Assembly: GCA_964495075.1 (NCBI GenBank)
Contig: CAZBUJ010000014.1
Location: 19,530 to 83,529 of the forward strand
Reading direction: 5' to 3'
Source: JAFGJQ01 sp964495075
Lineage (GTDB): Bacteria; Planctomycetota; Phycisphaerae; UBA1845
Length of the DNA stretch: 64,000 bases
Shown: positions 63,412 through 64,000 of the stretch, piece by piece
How positions within the stretch are numbered: the stretch's first letter is position 1
How the letters are laid out: each line of letters starts with the position of its first letter
Notes under the pieces: generated by a model
Told to the model about the DNA's origin: nothing
The model's database searches: none
What the model saw: the letters and a program-made list of their open reading frames with translations, nothing else
Translations under genes and position numbers: made by a program

Positions 63412-64000
63412 CCGCCCACACTTCCCAGGAAGCCACCTAGTGTTCCGTCACGGATCGATCGACGGATAGAGTTTCCGGAGTCGGATACGCATCCTTGGTT
63501 GTGAATCGCCATTTCACGCGTGTGGCGGGCTCGATTCCGATTCCGGGTCCACGCGCGCACCTGTTTCTCCATCATCTTCTTCTCCGGAATCCGCCGGTCC
63601 AGGCATTACCGACCGAAAGCACTGAGTTTGATCTCCGCCGTGTTCAGCGCGAAGGGCAGCCACCACGGCGTGACCGACGAGGCGTAGGCGCGGTTGGCGA
63701 GGCGGATCGTCTTTGCCACCGGGCAGTACACGGTGCAGCACTACGCGGCGCGGAAACGCCAAGGCGGGCCGGCGGCGCCGCCGCTCGACAAGTCAAAGCC
63801 GACGCCGCGCCGACGCTGGCTGCCCTGCCCGCGCTGGCTGCGGCGTATAATCGCCACGCGTCTCCGTCCGCGTTGAACCGACGACCACCGCGCATACGCC
63901 CGAAACCCGCACACGCAGCCGAAACGCTCATGAACAGCGGACAGTGGCCGGCCTCTGCTGGTGTCGAATGCGAACCGGTTGGTCTGCGGGGCGTGCCGTA
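63412..64000. other. Window end without a confident gene
   Basis: Short frames occur on both strands. A minus-strand stretch at ~63612-63743 reads 'TIRLANRAYASSVTPWWLPF' and 'ALNTAEIKLSAFGR', which looks like a protein C-terminus, but an in-frame TAG lies just upstream and no start is present. Confidence 0.4.

Noticed and set aside
63612..63743. Protein-like minus-strand stretch at the window end
   Set aside because: No start, a TAG just upstream and no recognised family; too short to call.

Overview
The window is high-GC bacterial DNA that most resembles a member of the Planctomycetota, probably a Phycisphaerae-like lineage. The main clues are: very large secreted right-handed beta-helix proteins ending in a type I dockerin with an N-C-D-G-V-V-D-L pattern; tandem 'DCNGNGVPDECD' spacers; a Ser/Thr kinase with a long TPR tail paired with an ECF sigma factor; Ser/Pro/Thr-rich tails of the S-Q-P-S-T-R-P kind; and several ECF sigma/anti-sigma loci. 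No tRNA, rRNA or CRISPR array was seen. The lineage is inferred from gene style, not from a marker gene.

Layout. (1) 1-5.6 kb: the end of a copper/silver efflux operon (cusB end, complete cusA) facing a sigma factor and zinc-finger anti-sigma that read as one ORF. (2) 5.9-10 kb: a lipoprotein with PKD/HYR-like domains, then Rhs debris. (3) 10-17 kb: a GT39-like glycosyltransferase, a beta-propeller protein, and decayed mobile DNA (recombinase tail, group II intron with a broken reverse transcriptase, IstB and IS630 pieces). (4) 17.1-25.6 kb, minus strand: a compact six-gene operon of ECF sigma factor, membrane anti-sigma, a secreted unknown, and three exported proteins carrying about five CsgG/FlgO/TolB-N-like domains, one fused to a sialidase-like propeller. 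This is the best candidate for an undescribed system. (5) 26.4-36 kb: a beta-helix/dockerin protein, IS21 and recombinase scars, then the kinase/ECF pair. (6) 36.5-46.6 kb: a Cys-rich secreted protein, an IS66 remnant, DUF3788, an alpha/alpha-toroid protein, a CDF cation exporter, and a divergent LysR/methyltransferase pair in which an in-frame UGA replaces an expected cysteine and is followed by a SECIS-like hairpin; then a broken redoxin and a broken transposase. (7) 46.7-52.2 kb: a giant four-module beta-helix/dockerin protein. (8) 53-57 kb: an AbiEi/AbiEii toxin-antitoxin pair followed by four uncharacterised co-directional genes. (9) 57-64 kb: a dockerin protein split by TGA, a secreted DRGH nuclease with a membrane partner, a GNAT acetyltransferase, and more transposase debris.

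Overall, metal/metalloid handling (CusBA, CDF, ArsM-like methyltransferase) and envelope/secreted proteins under ECF control are separated by at least eleven dead mobile-element fragments. No intact transposon was recognised. All family assignments come from reading motifs in the sequence; no database search was run.
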